NCBI RefSeq assembly: GCF_022844445.1
Contig: NZ_JALHLS010000004.1
Location: 124,001-188,000 of the forward strand
Reading direction: 5' to 3'
Length of the DNA: 64,000 bases
Source of the DNA: Hyphomonas sp.
GTDB taxonomy: Bacteria > Pseudomonadota > Alphaproteobacteria > Caulobacterales > Hyphomonadaceae
The notes under the pieces were generated by a model, which ran no database searches, had not been told where the DNA came from, and saw nothing but the letters and a program-made list of their open reading frames with translations. The position numbers were made by a program, and so were the translations under genes. This document shows, one piece after another, positions 1-9,765 of this stretch. The number at the start of each line of letters is the position of its first letter. The first letter of the stretch is position 1.

Positions 1-1176
1 CGACCGCTCGGCCACTTCCCGCCGGCGTTCAAGTTCTTTCAGGTCCGGTGCCAGTTCGACCAGACGCCGCTGGCGCACCTCAAAGCTCGTGATCTGCGTC
101 TTAAGTTCCGCTGCCTGCTCCCTCAAGGCCTGGACTTCGGACTGCAGCGTCGCCATCGCCGCTTCGACTTGCTGATAGAGCGGATTGGGGCCACGGCGCA
201 CCAGACCGCCCGCGCCCGCTCCGGCGGCCATATAGGCTTCGGCCTGCGCAATCTGGTTGTCGAGCTCCCGCACCACCGGCGAATGCGCCCCATAGCGCGC
301 GGCTTTCTCGTTGCGGTCGAGGCGCATCGTCATCAGCATCTGCTGGCGTGTGTCCTCGACATAGAGGTCCTGATCTTTCGGGATCGTCTCGATCTGACGG
401 CGATAGTTCGCCAGCTGCGCTTCGGCCTGCCGCAGACGAGATTGCGTCTCCAGCAGGTCACCACTGGCCGCCTGGTAAAGCTGGCGCAGCGTATCGCGCT
501 CGGCGGCAAGGTCGGTCAGGTTGTTCGTGAACAGATAATCCCGGATTGCCGCATCCAGTTCCGTCAGGTCTTCCTCGAACCGCTCGCGTTGTTCGCGGAA
601 GCCGTCGCTCCGCGTGTCGGTGTAGACCTCTGCGCGGTATGCGAGGTAGGCCGTCACCACTGCGTTCAGCAGATCTGCGGAAACCACCGGATCAGCATGC
701 GCAAAGCTCGCCGCAATGACCGGGCTGTCCGGCGCACTCTCCGCCACCAGCCCTTGCAGCACCGCTTCGGCGCCAAGCTGGGCACACAACTCCGGCTTGC
801 AGCTGAGCGCAATTCCCGGATAGGCCCGCGCCAGCGTCACCTGCTTCACCGCCGCCTGCGCCACCACCGGGCTGCGCAGCAGCTCTGCCTCTGAGCGCAC
901 CAGCGCCCCCAGATCGGCAGGCGCCGCGCCTGCCGGAAAGGCATACCCGTCGCCGGTCGCAACCATCAGCCGCGAGGTCGCCGTATAGCTGCTCGGAAGC
1001 GAAAACGCTGCCGCTACACCGATCGCGGCCAGCGGCGAAAAGATTGCCAGCATCAGCCATTTCGCGCGCCACAGGTGGACGGCCAGATCTAGCCCGTTCA
1101 GCCGCGGGCGGAGGTGCCCGGACTGGCGCGCCGGTCTCGCCGCCGAACCTCGTTTGCCTGCGCCGGCTTGCGGCAT
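1..1176 (-). CDS. Wzz/GumC-type polysaccharide chain-length determinant (partial)
   Basis: An open frame of 392 codons runs from an ATG at 1176 to the window edge with no stop, so the C-terminus is missing. After a basic N-terminus, a hydrophobic segment (about residues 40-58, around WLMLAIFSPLAAIGVAAAF) is followed by a periplasmic stretch starting SSYTATSRLMV. That layout is typical of the Wzz domain in inner-membrane polysaccharide co-polymerases. Residues of about 200-392 are rich in Gln, Glu, Arg and Leu and look like long coiled coil (for example LKELERRREVAERS at the edge), as in GumC/ExoP proteins. The family sets the chain length of exported polysaccharide or O-antigen together with a Wzy polymerase. 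Whether a C-terminal tyrosine-kinase domain follows cannot be seen. Confidence 0.8.
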   Translation of the reverse strand, partial: MPQAGAGKRGSAARPARQSGHLRPRLNGLDLAVHLWRAKWLMLAIFSPLAAIGVAAAFSLPSSYTATSRLMVATGDGYAFPAGAAPADLGALVRSEAELLRSPVVAQAAVKQVTLARAYPGIALSCKPELCAQLGAEAVLQGLVAESAPDSPVIAASFAHADPVVSADLLNAVVTAYLAYRAEVYTDTRSDGFREQRERFEEDLTELDAAIRDYLFTNNLTDLAAERDTLRQLYQAASGDLLETQSRLRQAEAQLANYRRQIETIPKDQDLYVEDTRQQMLMTMRLDRNEKAARYGAHSPVVRELDNQIAQAEAYMAAGAGAGGLVRRGPNPLYQQVEAAMATLQSEVQALREQAAELKTQITSFEVRQRRLVELAPDLKELERRREVAERS

Positions 1177-1306
1177 TTTTTGTCCTGACCCGGATCGACT
1201 TTAAGCCTTAAGGCTTCGCATGGCCCCTTTGATATTTCCTTAATCATTAAGACCCGCGTCAGCTGGCCCCCTTTCTGGCGGCTCCGGCTTCTGGCAGACT
1301 ACCCTC

Positions 1307-2248
1307 ATGAACCAGTATTTCGAACCGATCCCCTATTCGCTCTGGCACTCCGACAAGGCCGCCTTCTCCGCTGCGCTCGGCCGCTCTTTCCGTGAAACCG
1401 GCTTTGCGGTGATCACCGGCCACCCGGTTTCGCAGAAAACCATCGACGACAACCTCGCCGCCACGAAGGCCTTCTTTGCACTGCCCGCAGATGCGAAGGA
1501 AAAATACCATGACGCTCCCGGCGGCCGCCAGCGTGGCTACACCCCCTTCGGCACCGAGAATGCCAAGGGCCAGGCGCAGGCCGACCTAAAAGAGTTCTGG
1601 CACACGGGGCGCGATCTGCCGCCCGCCTCCCCCTACCGCAACACGATGAAGGACACGCCTGCCGTGTCCGAAGTGGCGGATTTCGACCAGGCCACCCGCG
1701 CCCTTTACGCGGCGCTCGATTCCTTCGGCGCCGAGCTGCTTAAGGGCGTCGCCCTCCATCTGAACCTTCCGGAGAACTGGTTCGCCGACAAGGTCAACTT
1801 CGGCAACTCCATCCTCCGTCTGCTGCATTACCCGCCTCAGACAGAGCCGCCGCCGGAAGGCTCGGTCCGCGCCGGCGCGCATGAGGACATCAACGTCATC
1901 ACGCTGCTTCTCGGCGCCGAGGAAGCCGGCCTTGAGGTGAAGCACCGCTCGGGCAAATGGCTCGGCGTGAACCCGCCGCCGGGCGCGCTCGTCATCAATT
2001 GCGGCGACATGCTGCAGCGCTACACCGGAGGGGTCCTGCCTTCGACCACCCACCGGGTCGTCAACCCGGCTCCGGAACGGTCGCGCTTCCCGCGCTACTC
2101 GACGCCTTTCTTCCTGCATTTCAACCAGGACTTCCCGATCGAAGCGCTGCCTGGTTGTCTCGCCGAAGGCGGCAAGGCCGAACCCCCGATAACGGCTCAG
2201 GACTTCCTTATGGAACGCCTGCGCGACATTGGGCTGGTAAAGGCCTGA
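1307..2248 (+). CDS. Isopenicillin N synthase-family 2-oxoglutarate/Fe(II) oxygenase
   Basis: This 313-residue protein has the double-stranded beta-helix oxygenase pattern. The metal ligands are visible as H192-x-D194 (GAHEDINVITLL) and H249 (TTHRVVNP), and the 2-oxoglutarate-binding R-x-S is R263-Y-S265. The N-terminal DIOX_N-like part carries RETGFAVITGHPV (about residues 29-41). Length and motif spacing match the isopenicillin N synthase-like group found widely in proteobacteria, most of which have no known substrate; beta-lactam synthesis should not be inferred. A strong terminator follows directly, so the gene appears monocistronic. The start at 1307 fits the conserved N-terminus. Confidence 0.85.
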   Translation: MNQYFEPIPYSLWHSDKAAFSAALGRSFRETGFAVITGHPVSQKTIDDNLAATKAFFALPADAKEKYHDAPGGRQRGYTPFGTENAKGQAQADLKEFWHTGRDLPPASPYRNTMKDTPAVSEVADFDQATRALYAALDSFGAELLKGVALHLNLPENWFADKVNFGNSILRLLHYPPQTEPPPEGSVRAGAHEDINVITLLLGAEEAGLEVKHRSGKWLGVNPPPGALVINCGDMLQRYTGGVLPSTTHRVVNPAPERSRFPRYSTPFFLHFNQDFPIEALPGCLAEGGKAEPPITAQDFLMERLRDIGLVKA

Positions 2249-2256
2249 TCTGGCAC

Positions 2257-2282
2257 AACCGGCGCCGCGTGCGCCGGTTTTT
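2257..2282 (+). terminator. Rho-independent terminator after the oxygenase gene
   Basis: A 9-bp perfect stem (AACCGGCGC / GCGCCGGTT) with a 5-base loop is followed by a run of five T, beginning 8 bases after the oxygenase stop codon. Confidence 0.85.
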
Positions 2283-2360
2283 GCCTGTTCTGGCGGGCAT
2301 TCCCACGGCACGATTCTTGAGTACCTGAACGGAGCCTGCGCCAGAAGGGGAGGCTCCACG

Positions 2361-3497
2361 ATGCCAGCTATGGGGTTTTGTGAGTGGATCGCCGCCGGCC
2401 GCGCCATAGCAGAAGGCCAGCTCACCCGGTATGGCAACAAAGCTCACTTCACCGATGAGGTTGAGCAGGAGCTCTGCCAGCTCACCGGGGCAAAGCACAC
2501 CCTCACGGTAACCTCCGGTACCAGCGCCCTGATCGCTGCGCTAGCGGCGGCCGGCATCGGCCCGGGCGATGAAGTGCTCGTTCCTGCCTATACCTGGATG
2601 GCCACCGCCGCCGCGCCAGTCATGGTCGGCGCCGTCCCGATTCTCGTGGATATCAACGAAACACTGACCATCGATCCGGAAGATATCGAACGCAAAATCA
2701 CGCCCTACACGCGCGCGATCATTCCCGTGCATATGGGTAACGCGCCGTGCGACATGGACGCGATCATGGCGATCGCTCAGAAACACGGCCTCATTGTCAT
2801 CGAAGATGCCTGCCAATCAGTCGGGGTGCGCTACAAGGACCACCACCTTGGCGCAATTGGCCACCTCGGCGCCTTCAGCTTCAACAAGATGAAGAACCTC
2901 AATATCGGCGAAGGCGGCGCAGTCCTCACCAGCGACGACCAATTCTACGCCCGCGCGCGGTCCTATCACGATCTCGGCGCGATGATCCGCGGCCATGAGG
3001 AACGCTACAATCAACCGGACTTTGTCGGCACCAACATGAAGGTCAATGAAATCCAGTCTGCCATGCTGCAGGTGCAGCTTCGCCGGGTTCAGCCGATGCT
3101 GGACCAGATGCAAAAGCGCCGCGCGATGATGGCCAGCATTTTAAGCCACAGCGACGACTTCGTGGTCACGCCGCACAATGATAACGACAATGCCGTCAGC
3201 CTCACAATCCTCGCGGCCACACGCGAAGCGGCCATCGAGCTGCAAGGGCAGCGCGGCGTCTGGAGTCGCCTGTACGACTGCTCCAGGCACATCTACACCA
3301 ACTGGGAACCCATCCTCACTCAGCGCACGTTCCACCCGAAAATGAACCCGTGGAAGTGGGCGAAGCGCGACATCACCTATTCACCGGACATGTGCACCCG
3401 CACGCTGGATATTCTCCAGCGAACCTGCGTCGTGAACCTGGGGCTCAAGTATCCTTCTTTCGTGATGCAGAAAGTCGCCGAGCGGATCGCCGCGTGA
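2361..3497 (+). CDS. DegT/DnrJ/EryC1/StrS-family PLP aminotransferase
   Basis: The 378-residue protein has the fold-type I features of sugar-aminotransferase relatives. These are the phosphate-binding TSGTSAL (51-57), the PLP-ring aspartate in IEDACQ (D149), and the Schiff-base lysine in AFSFNKMKNLNIGEGG (K178, by alignment to the family's SFxxxK). Members usually aminate a keto-sugar nucleotide for polysaccharide or antibiotic sugars, though some act on other ketones. The Wzz-type gene nearby makes a surface-polysaccharide role plausible, but the two genes are on opposite strands and the substrate is not determined by sequence. A GGGGAGG ribosome-binding site lies 7 bases before the ATG. Confidence 0.85.
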   Translation: MPAMGFCEWIAAGRAIAEGQLTRYGNKAHFTDEVEQELCQLTGAKHTLTVTSGTSALIAALAAAGIGPGDEVLVPAYTWMATAAAPVMVGAVPILVDINETLTIDPEDIERKITPYTRAIIPVHMGNAPCDMDAIMAIAQKHGLIVIEDACQSVGVRYKDHHLGAIGHLGAFSFNKMKNLNIGEGGAVLTSDDQFYARARSYHDLGAMIRGHEERYNQPDFVGTNMKVNEIQSAMLQVQLRRVQPMLDQMQKRRAMMASILSHSDDFVVTPHNDNDNAVSLTILAATREAAIELQGQRGVWSRLYDCSRHIYTNWEPILTQRTFHPKMNPWKWAKRDITYSPDMCTRTLDILQRTCVVNLGLKYPSFVMQKVAERIAA

Positions 3498-3513
3498 AGC
3501 GCGCCCCGGCCGG

Positions 3514-4155
3514 TCAGGCCTTTCCGAGGAAAACCCTTAGCTCTTCCACAGTCTCGAAACAAAAGTCCGGCGCCGCCGCATCCAGCGCGGGCTTCATGCT
3601 GAAGCCCCACGCCACTGCCGCCGTCCTTAGGCCTACTTCGCGCGCCGCTTCAATGTCGCGGATTTCGTCGCCCACGGTCAGCGCCCGTCCTGGCGTCACT
3701 CTCAGTTTGCCCAGCACGTCGCGAAAATGCTTCGCCTTTCCGAACATGCCCGCGCCGCAGCTCCAGGCATGAACCCGCGCGCTCAGCTCCGGCCCTAACG
3801 CTCGGCGCACGTTCACCTCTGCATTGGACGAGACGACCGCTATCTTCACGCCCTTGGCTGAAAGAAGTTCCAGAATCTCCGGAATACCGTCGAACAATGG
3901 AAACGCAGCAGCCTTCGCGGCGCGCTTTCGCACATGCACGGCAATCAGAACCAGCTTCCAGCCGGGTATCTTCAGTATACGCATCACTTCGCGCGGCGGC
4001 TTGTGACGCAGGATCTCCAGTTCTTCCTCGTCCGGGCACCGGAACCCGAACCGCCGCGCCAGATCCGGCAGGATCGACCGGAACCACGCCGCGCTGTCGG
4101 CCAGCGTGCCGTCAAAGTCGAAGATCAGGAGATCGTAGGCGCGCGCGGTGTTCAA
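3514..4155 (-). CDS. HAD-superfamily phosphatase (phosphoglycolate phosphatase-like)
   Basis: At 213 residues it shows the four HAD motifs: nucleophile and acid D13/D15 in FDFDGTLADS, motif II in AVVSSNAE, a lysine in FGKAKHF, and the acidic motif in TVGDEIRDIEAA. The helical cap between motifs I and II places it in the HAD-IA group, typically phosphoglycolate phosphatase, beta-phosphoglucomutase and similar enzymes. The exact substrate is unknown. It starts 8 bases after the thiG stop and is probably cotranscribed with thiS-thiG, which might hint at a phosphate-ester step near thiamine metabolism, but that is only positional. Confidence 0.85.
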   Translation of the reverse strand: MNTARAYDLLIFDFDGTLADSAAWFRSILPDLARRFGFRCPDEEELEILRHKPPREVMRILKIPGWKLVLIAVHVRKRAAKAAAFPLFDGIPEILELLSAKGVKIAVVSSNAEVNVRRALGPELSARVHAWSCGAGMFGKAKHFRDVLGKLRVTPGRALTVGDEIRDIEAAREVGLRTAAVAWGFSMKPALDAAAPDFCFETVEELRVFLGKA

Positions 4156-4163
4156 GGGCGGCC

Positions 4164-4949
4164 CTAAATCAATCCGGCGAGCGGTGAGCTCGGGTCTGCG
4201 TATTTCTTCTTCGGCATCCGGCCGGCGAGATAGGCCTCGCGCCCTGCGATCACTGCGTGTTTCATAGCGCGCGCCATGCGCACTGGATCTTTCGCAGCGG
4301 CAATAGCCGTATTCATCAGTACGCCATCACATCCCAGTTCCATCGCAATCGCGGCGTCTGAGGCCGTACCGACGCCCGCATCCACAATCACTGGCACTCT
4401 GGCGGCTTCCACGATCAGGCGGATGTTCACCGGGTTCATGATGCCGAGGCCTGAGCCGATCAACGAGCCGAGCGGCATGATCGCGCAGCAGCCCGCCTCT
4501 TCCAGCAGCCGCGCATAGACCGGATCGTCCGAGCAGTAGACCATGACCTCGAAGCCGTCCTTTATGAGGGCTTCGGCCGCCTTCAGCGTTTCCGGCATGT
4601 TCGGATACAGCGTCTTCTGGTCCGCCAGCACTTCCAGCTTCACGAGGTTCCAGCCGCCGGCCTCCCGCGCAAGACGCAGCGTGCGCACCGCTTCGTCGGC
4701 CGTGTAGCAGCCCGCTGTGTTCGGCAGATAGGTGAACTCGGTCGGCTTTACGAAGTCAGACAGGATTTCCTGGCTCTTGTCGGAGAGGTTCACCCGGCGC
4801 AGCGCCACGGTCACTATCTCGGCGCCCGCCGCGCGGGCCGCGTCGGCGTTCTGCTGATAGGAGGCATACTTCCCTGTGCCCACGATCAGGCGCGAGGCAT
4901 ACGCCTTGCCGGCGATGATGAGCGGGTCGTTTGATTGCGGTTCAGACAT
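4164..4949 (-). CDS. thiG: Thiazole synthase ThiG
   Basis: ThiG condenses deoxyxylulose 5-phosphate, dehydroglycine and the ThiS thiocarboxylate into the thiazole phosphate of thiamine. The 261-residue protein contains the Schiff-base lysine in [10 protein letters not shown] (K104), IVGTGKY near the N-terminus, and the phosphate-binding [21 protein letters not shown] chose the ATG at 4949 ([10 protein letters not shown]) because a 13-residue longer frame from 4988 has no family counterpart. thiS lies 130 bp upstream on the same strand, the usual pairing. Confidence 0.95.
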   Translation of the reverse strand: MSEPQSNDPLIIAGKAYASRLIVGTGKYASYQQNADAARAAGAEIVTVALRRVNLSDKSQEILSDFVKPTEFTYLPNTAGCYTADEAVRTLRLAREAGGWNLVKLEVLADQKTLYPNMPETLKAAEALIKDGFEVMVYCSDDPVYARLLEEAGCCAIMPLGSLIGSGLGIMNPVNIRLIVEAARVPVIVDAGVGTASDAAIAMELGCDGVLMNTAIAAAKDPVRMARAMKHAVIAGREAYLAGRMPKKKYADPSSPLAGLI

Positions 4950-5079
4950 GCGGGCTGATCTGGCCGTCCCTGATGCAGGCGTCAACACACCCTGCGAGAA
5001 ACGTCCCGGCCGGATCCGCCAGTGTCAAGCACTCCGGCCATTCGTGCAGACGGCTTCAGGGCGGGTCTGGCGCCCGTTT

Positions 5080-5292
5080 TCAGCCCCCGCCAACGAACTG
5101 GACCAGCTCCAGCTGGTCGCCCTCTTCGAGCACTGTGAGGGCATGTTCGGACTTTGGCACGATCTCCCGGTTGCGCTCCACGGCGATGCCGCGCGGGTCG
5201 CGGCCGGTCTCGCCTGACAGGCGAAGAACCAGCATCGCCACAGTGGTTCCGGGGGCAATTTCGAGCGCTTCGCCGTTGAGGATGATTTTCAT
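5080..5292 (-). CDS. thiS: Sulfur carrier protein ThiS
   Basis: This 70-residue ubiquitin-fold protein begins [20 protein letters not shown] and ends in the required Gly-Gly (VQFVGGG), whose terminal glycine is adenylated and converted to the thiocarboxylate that gives sulfur to ThiG. The size matches the family (about 65-70 aa). It is divergent from aroQ with only 60 bp between start codons, so both promoters must be short or overlapping; no room remains for a TPP riboswitch of normal size. Confidence 0.92.
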   Translation of the reverse strand: MKIILNGEALEIAPGTTVAMLVLRLSGETGRDPRGIAVERNREIVPKSEHALTVLEEGDQLELVQFVGGG

Positions 5293-5352
5293 GGCAGCCT
5301 GCCTTCTGTTGCCCTCTTGCAACACGCGGCGTTCCAGCGCAAACGGAGGCCC

Positions 5353-5805
5353 ATGTCGAAACCGGTATATGTCCTCGGCGGCCCGAATCTCAATCTGCTC
5401 GGCACCCGCGAGCCCGAGATTTACGGCCGGGATACCCTGGAAGATATTCACGCCCGGCTGCGTTCGCAGGCGCAGGGCACTTCCCTCGTGCTGCGCCAGA
5501 CCAATTCCGAAGGCGAACTCGTCACCTGGGTGCAGGAGGCCGGCCGCGAGGCCAGCGTCCTGATCCTCAACGCGGCCGCCTATACCCATACGTCCATCGC
5601 CCTTCATGACGCCTTGAAATCACTCAAGATTCCCGTCATTGAAGTCCATCTGTCCAATCCCTCGGCGCGCGAGGCCTTCCGGCACGTTAACTATGTTGCA
5701 CCTGTTGCAACTGCTACGATTGCCGGGCTAGGTGCCTACGGATACGAACTCGCGCTGGGGGCCGCCATGCGGCTTTCCGGTCAGGGAGGAGCTGAAAAAA
5801 AATGA
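5353..5805 (+). CDS. aroQ: 3-dehydroquinate dehydratase, type II
   Basis: It catalyses the third step of the shikimate pathway, dehydration of 3-dehydroquinate. The 150-residue protein starts [21 protein letters not shown], giving the catalytic R19 and Y24 at the positions usual for type II enzymes, followed by [17 protein letters not shown] and the substrate-binding [15 protein letters not shown]. The start at 5353 is supported by CGGAGG 3 bases upstream. Its stop overlaps the accB start (ATGA), making aroQ-accB-accC one operon, an arrangement common in alphaproteobacteria. Confidence 0.95.
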   Translation: MSKPVYVLGGPNLNLLGTREPEIYGRDTLEDIHARLRSQAQGTSLVLRQTNSEGELVTWVQEAGREASVLILNAAAYTHTSIALHDALKSLKIPVIEVHLSNPSAREAFRHVNYVAPVATATIAGLGAYGYELALGAAMRLSGQGGAEKK

Positions 5806-6281
5806 GTGCTGCCAAGAACAAGCTCGACACGGGCCTCATCCGCGAACTTGCCGCCATCCTCCGCGAGGGAGACCTCGGCGAGATCGAAATCGAACATGAT
5901 GGTCTGAAACTCCGCGTTTCGCGCCAGTCGTCTCATGTCGTGCACGCCGCCGTTGCTACGCCAGCTCCGGCCTATGCCCCCGCGGCCCAAGCTGCCCTAC
6001 CGGCTCCGACCGGCCCCGGCTCCGTTGCCGTCGCCTCTGCCGCCCCGGACAATGCCGTGAAATCCCCGATGGTCGGCACCGTCTACCTCTCGGCCGACCC
6101 CCAGTCGAAGCCCTACGTCAACATTGGCGACAAGGTGAAGAAGGGCGACACGCTGATGCTGGTCGAGGCGATGAAAACCTTCAACCCGGTCGAGGCTGAC
6201 CGCGCCGGCACCGTCAAAGCCATCTACGTCCAGAATGCCCAACCCGTCGAATACGGCGAACCCCTCGTCCTGATCGAATAG
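5802..6281 (+). CDS. accB: Biotin carboxyl carrier protein of acetyl-CoA carboxylase
   Basis: AccB carries the biotin that shuttles carboxylate between AccC and the carboxyltransferase in malonyl-CoA synthesis. The 159-residue protein has an N-terminal AccB-specific helix ([20 protein letters not shown]), an Ala/Pro-rich linker (about residues 50-83) and a C-terminal biotinyl domain with the target lysine K125 in VEAMKTFN. It overlaps aroQ by 4 bases and lies 4 bases before accC. Confidence 0.96.
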   Translation: MSAAKNKLDTGLIRELAAILREGDLGEIEIEHDGLKLRVSRQSSHVVHAAVATPAPAYAPAAQAALPAPTGPGSVAVASAAPDNAVKSPMVGTVYLSADPQSKPYVNIGDKVKKGDTLMLVEAMKTFNPVEADRAGTVKAIYVQNAQPVEYGEPLVLIE

Positions 6282-6285
6282 TTCG

Positions 6286-7674
6286 ATGCCCGAGCACCGC
6301 CCAATTCATAAGGTCCTGATCGCCAACCGCGGCGAGATTGCGCTGCGTATTCACCGTGCGTGCAAGGAAATGGGATTGATGACGGTCGTCGTCCATTCCG
6401 AGGCTGACCGCGATGCGATGGCCGTACGCCTGGCGGACGAAAGCGTTTGCATCGGCCCGGCGCCTTCGTCGGAAAGCTATTTGAAGAAGTCCCGGATACT
6501 CGCGGCCGCCGAAATCACCGGCGCCGACGCGATCCACCCCGGCTACGGCTTCCTGTCGGAGAACGCCCAGTTTGCCGAGATGGTGGAAGCCCACGGCCTC
6601 GCCTTCATTGGCCCGACGGCAGAACACATCCGAATCATGGGCGACAAGATCGCCGCCAAGCAAGCGATGATCGCCGCCGGCGTGCCCTGCGTGCCCGGCT
6701 CCGAAGGCGCGCTCGAATCGATTTCGGAGGCCAAGAAGGCCGCCAAGAAGATCGGCTACCCCGTGCTCGTCAAAGCCTCCGCTGGCGGCGGCGGCCGCGG
6801 CATGAAGCTCGCGATGACCGAGGCCGACCTCGAGAACGCGGTAAAAACCGCCAAGACCGAATCGAAAGCCGCCTTCGGTGACGACGCGGTCTATCTTGAG
6901 AAATACCTTCAGGGCCCGCGCCACATCGAGATCCAGGTGATCGCAGACACGCACGGCAACGTCGCCCATCTCTGGGAGCGCGATTGCTCTTTGCAGCGGC
7001 GCAACCAGAAAGTCTTCGAGGAAGCGCCCTCACCCGCGCTGAACCAGATCCAGCGCGAAGAGATCGGCATGATCTGCGCCCGCGCGATGCAGAAAATAGG
7101 CTATCGCGGCGCCGGCACGATCGAGTTCCTCTATGAGGATGGAAAGTTCTACTTCATCGAGATGAACACGCGTCTGCAGGTCGAGCATCCGGTCACCGAG
7201 ATGATCACCGGCATCGACATCGTGCGCGAACAGATCCGCATTGCCGAAGGCAAGGCGCTTTCCTTCCGCCAGGAAGACGTGATGCTCGTCGGCCATGCCA
7301 TCGAGTGCCGCATCAATGCCGAGCACCCGGAAACCTTCGTGCCCTCCCCTGGCCTCATCACCGAGTTTCATGCGCCGGGCGGCCCGGACGTGCGCCTCGA
7401 TAGTGCGGCCTATGCCGGCTACCGCATTCCGCCGCACTACGATTCGTTGATCGGAAAACTGATCGTACACGGACGAACCCGCCGCGAATGCCTGATGCGC
7501 CTCAAGCGCTCGCTACAGGAAATGGTCGTCGGCGGCGTCCACACCACGCTCGACCTCCACCGCCGTCTCGTCGACAATGACGATGTCGTCGCCGGCCACT
7601 ACAATATCCATTGGCTGGAAAAATTTCTGGCGGACGCTAAAGCCGCTGAAGCCGAGGCAGCGGGCAAGGGCTGA
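6286..7674 (+). CDS. accC: Acetyl-CoA carboxylase biotin carboxylase subunit
   Basis: AccC uses ATP and bicarbonate to carboxylate biotin on AccB. The 462-residue protein shows the biotin-carboxylase N-domain ([14 protein letters not shown]), the ATP-grasp glycine loop ([12 protein letters not shown]), and the catalytic region [20 protein letters not shown] with QVEHPVTE. Length is about that of the E. coli subunit (449). It is the last essential gene of the aroQ-accB-accC operon; the next gene starts 18 bases later on the same strand. Confidence 0.97.
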   Translation: MPEHRPIHKVLIANRGEIALRIHRACKEMGLMTVVVHSEADRDAMAVRLADESVCIGPAPSSESYLKKSRILAAAEITGADAIHPGYGFLSENAQFAEMVEAHGLAFIGPTAEHIRIMGDKIAAKQAMIAAGVPCVPGSEGALESISEAKKAAKKIGYPVLVKASAGGGGRGMKLAMTEADLENAVKTAKTESKAAFGDDAVYLEKYLQGPRHIEIQVIADTHGNVAHLWERDCSLQRRNQKVFEEAPSPALNQIQREEIGMICARAMQKIGYRGAGTIEFLYEDGKFYFIEMNTRLQVEHPVTEMITGIDIVREQIRIAEGKALSFRQEDVMLVGHAIECRINAEHPETFVPSPGLITEFHAPGGPDVRLDSAAYAGYRIPPHYDSLIGKLIVHGRTRRECLMRLKRSLQEMVVGGVHTTLDLHRRLVDNDDVVAGHYNIHWLEKFLADAKAAEAEAAGKG

Positions 7675-7692
7675 CAGCGAAGGACCGGGGAT

Positions 7693-8517
7693 ATGGGCGA
7701 TACCAGCAACCGCACCCCGGCGTCCCCGGCGCCTATTCTCCAGACGACCACGGACGGCGTTCTCACGATCACGCTGAACCGGCCCGATGCTCTGAACTCC
7801 TTGAACCGCGCCTTGATGGAGCAGTTCCGCGCCGCGCTCGCGGTCGCCTCTGCTGACGCATCCGTCCGGGCCCTGATCATCACCGGCGCCGGGCGCGGCT
7901 TCTGTGCCGGCGCAGACCTCGTCGAGCAATCCGACACGCCGCCGGTCTCGCGCGGCCAGGGCATCTCGGACGGGATGACCAGCCACTTCAACCCGCTGGC
8001 GCGCGATCTTGCGGCATTCCCCAAGCCGACTGTCGCAGCTGTAAACGGAGTGGCCGCGGGCGGCGGTGTGGGACTCGCGCTCGCCTGCGACATCGTTCTG
8101 GCCGCGAAGTCAGCAACTTTTATCCAGGTCTTTGCACCCCAGCTCGGCCTGGTGCCCGACATGGGTTGCTCCTGGCACCTGCCCCGGCTCGTCGGCGCCG
8201 CCCGTGCGCGCGGGCTCGCCCTGCTGGGTGACAGGCTGCCCGCCGAAACAGCCGCACAATGGGGCCTGATCTGGCAGGCGGTCGAAGACGGCTCCCTCCT
8301 CCCGCAAGCTGCCGCATTCGCCGCAAAACTTGCCGCCGGCCCGACCCTCGGCCTGGTCCGCACCCGCGAAGTCCTTGCCGAGGCCTTCGACAACGACCTC
8401 GCCGCCCAGCTCGAACTGGAACGACGCACGCAGTTCGAACTCGGCAACACAGATGATTTCGCCGAAGGCGTCCGTGCCTTCACCCAGAAGCGCCGGCCGA
8501 AATTTACCGGACAATAG
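7693..8517 (+). CDS. Enoyl-CoA hydratase/isomerase family protein, PaaG-like
   Basis: This is a 274-residue crotonase-fold protein. The oxyanion-hole segments are [10 protein letters not shown] (68-75) and [31 protein letters not shown] places an aspartate (D156) where PaaG-type ring-opening isomerases have their acid, instead of the two glutamates of classical hydratases. This favours a 1,2-epoxyphenylacetyl-CoA isomerase-like or Delta3-Delta2 isomerase reaction, but no other paa genes are present. It sits between accC and aat and probably shares their transcript. Confidence 0.8.
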   Translation: MGDTSNRTPASPAPILQTTTDGVLTITLNRPDALNSLNRALMEQFRAALAVASADASVRALIITGAGRGFCAGADLVEQSDTPPVSRGQGISDGMTSHFNPLARDLAAFPKPTVAAVNGVAAGGGVGLALACDIVLAAKSATFIQVFAPQLGLVPDMGCSWHLPRLVGAARARGLALLGDRLPAETAAQWGLIWQAVEDGSLLPQAAAFAAKLAAGPTLGLVRTREVLAEAFDNDLAAQLELERRTQFELGNTDDFAEGVRAFTQKRRPKFTGQ

Positions 8518-8575
8518 CGCCGGCCCGTCCAATCGCCGCGTTTACACCGCTCGCGGCGCGACCCATATCTGCCGC

Positions 8576-9358
8576 ATGTCCGCGCGTTTCTCTTCGGAAG
8601 ACCTGCTCGCCTGCTACCGGCGGGGCGTCTTCCCCATGGCAGACTCGCGCGATGATCCGCGCCTGTTCCTTGTAGACCCTGAACAGCGCGGCCTCCTGCC
8701 GCTGGACGCTTTCCACATTCCGAAGCGCCTGAAGCGGCGCATCATCCAGGACCCGTTCCGGATTTCGGTCGACACAGCCTTCACGCGCGTCATCGAGGCC
8801 TGCGCCGAGCCGCACGACGCGCGCCCGAATACGTGGATCAATTCCGGCATCATCAACCTCTACAGCGCGCTGCACCGGCAGGGCCATGCGCACTCGGTCG
8901 AGTGCTGGGACGGCGATACGCTGGTGGGCGGGCTCTACGGCGTGGCGATCGGCGGGGCCTTTTTTGGCGAGAGCATGTTCTCGCGCGCCACCGACGCGTC
9001 AAAGATTGCCCTGGTTCATCTCGCCGCGCGCCTGATTGATCGCGGCTTCGTGCTGCTGGACGCGCAGTTCTACAATCCGCACCTAGACCAGTTCGGCCTC
9101 ATCGAAGTCTCGCGCGAAGAGTTCCGTGCACGGCTGAAACGTGCGCTGAAGGTCAACGCCAGTTTCCACCCGCTTCCGGCAGATCAGTCGATCGGTTCAG
9201 GTTCGGCCGGAACTTCCTCAATCACCGGCGCTTCGTCCGTCTCGGCAACGCCGGCCGGCATGTCGTCCACCAGCGGCTCGTCGCCGAGTGGCACGATCAC
9301 GCGGTCCGGCAACTTCACTGGCGCGGGCGCTGTGCAGCGGATAACCCAGATATCATAA
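8576..9358 (+). CDS. aat: Leucyl/phenylalanyl-tRNA--protein transferase with unusual C-terminal tail
   Basis: Aat adds Leu or Phe to proteins with N-terminal Arg or Lys, marking them for ClpAP through the N-end rule. Family landmarks are [26 protein letters not shown], the [25 protein letters not shown] region, and [18 protein letters not shown]. The conserved domain ends near residue 203 (FHPLPADQ), yet no stop occurs until 9358. The last 57 or so residues are Ser/Gly/Thr-rich low complexity and read antisense through the end of the DUF2155 gene. The tail is probably a by-product of a lost or displaced stop codon. The start at 8576 matches the conserved N-terminus. Confidence 0.9.
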   Translation: MSARFSSEDLLACYRRGVFPMADSRDDPRLFLVDPEQRGLLPLDAFHIPKRLKRRIIQDPFRISVDTAFTRVIEACAEPHDARPNTWINSGIINLYSALHRQGHAHSVECWDGDTLVGGLYGVAIGGAFFGESMFSRATDASKIALVHLAARLIDRGFVLLDAQFYNPHLDQFGLIEVSREEFRARLKRALKVNASFHPLPADQSIGSGSAGTSSITGASSVSATPAGMSSTSGSSPSGTITRSGNFTGAGAVQRITQIS

Positions 9359-9765
9359 ACCGGGTGCTCGAGCGCGCTGAGGCCGGGCGAAGACGCATAC
9401 ATCCAGCCTGAGAACACGACCGGATTTTCGGCGGCTGCCAGCGTCGCGGCGGCTTCCTTGTCGCCGCCGGTTGCGGATTCAAGCTGCTCTTCGGCGACGG
9501 GGCGGGTGGAAGAAATACGCAGGAAGGCCGCGCTTTCCGGCACTTCTTCAGGCGGTGTCTGGAAACAGCTCTTCAGGTCGATACTGAGCGATCCGTACAC
9601 AACCGGCTCGCCAACCTTAACCACGATGTCCGTCGAGCGGCCTGTGATCTTGTCGAGCGCGCGCAAGGTGGCGCGGTCCTGCTTGGCATAGGTCGCCGCC
9701 GCCGCAAGGCCGGCCAGTGACAGTCCCACCGCCGCAATGGCGGCGCCGCGAAGAAGCAATTTCAT
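9184..9765 (-). CDS. DUF2155 domain-containing exported protein
   Basis: A signal peptide ([23 protein letters not shown]) precedes a DUF2155 domain recognisable from [36 protein letters not shown] and [19 protein letters not shown]. The C-terminal 40 residues are acidic and Pro-rich. The molecular function of this periplasmic family is unknown; in alphaproteobacteria it is regularly found beside aat and complex I or accBC genes, as here. Its start overlaps the mlaD stop (ATGA), so it is translationally coupled to mlaD. Its 3' end is overlapped for 175 bp by the convergent aat frame. Confidence 0.88.
   Translation of the reverse strand: MKLLLRGAAIAAVGLSLAGLAAAATYAKQDRATLRALDKITGRSTDIVVKVGEPVVYGSLSIDLKSCFQTPPEEVPESAAFLRISSTRPVAEEQLESATGGDKEAAATLAAAENPVVFSGWMYASSPGLSALEHPVYDIWVIRCTAPAPVKLPDRVIVPLGDEPLVDDMPAGVAETDEAPVIEEVPAEPEPID

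Noticed and set aside
1307-2248. Beta-lactam biosynthesis from an isopenicillin N synthase-like gene
   Set aside because: The family is broad and no other beta-lactam genes are nearby.
5293-5352. TPP riboswitch upstream of thiS
   Set aside because: Only 60 bp separate thiS from divergent aroQ, too short for a complete TPP element.
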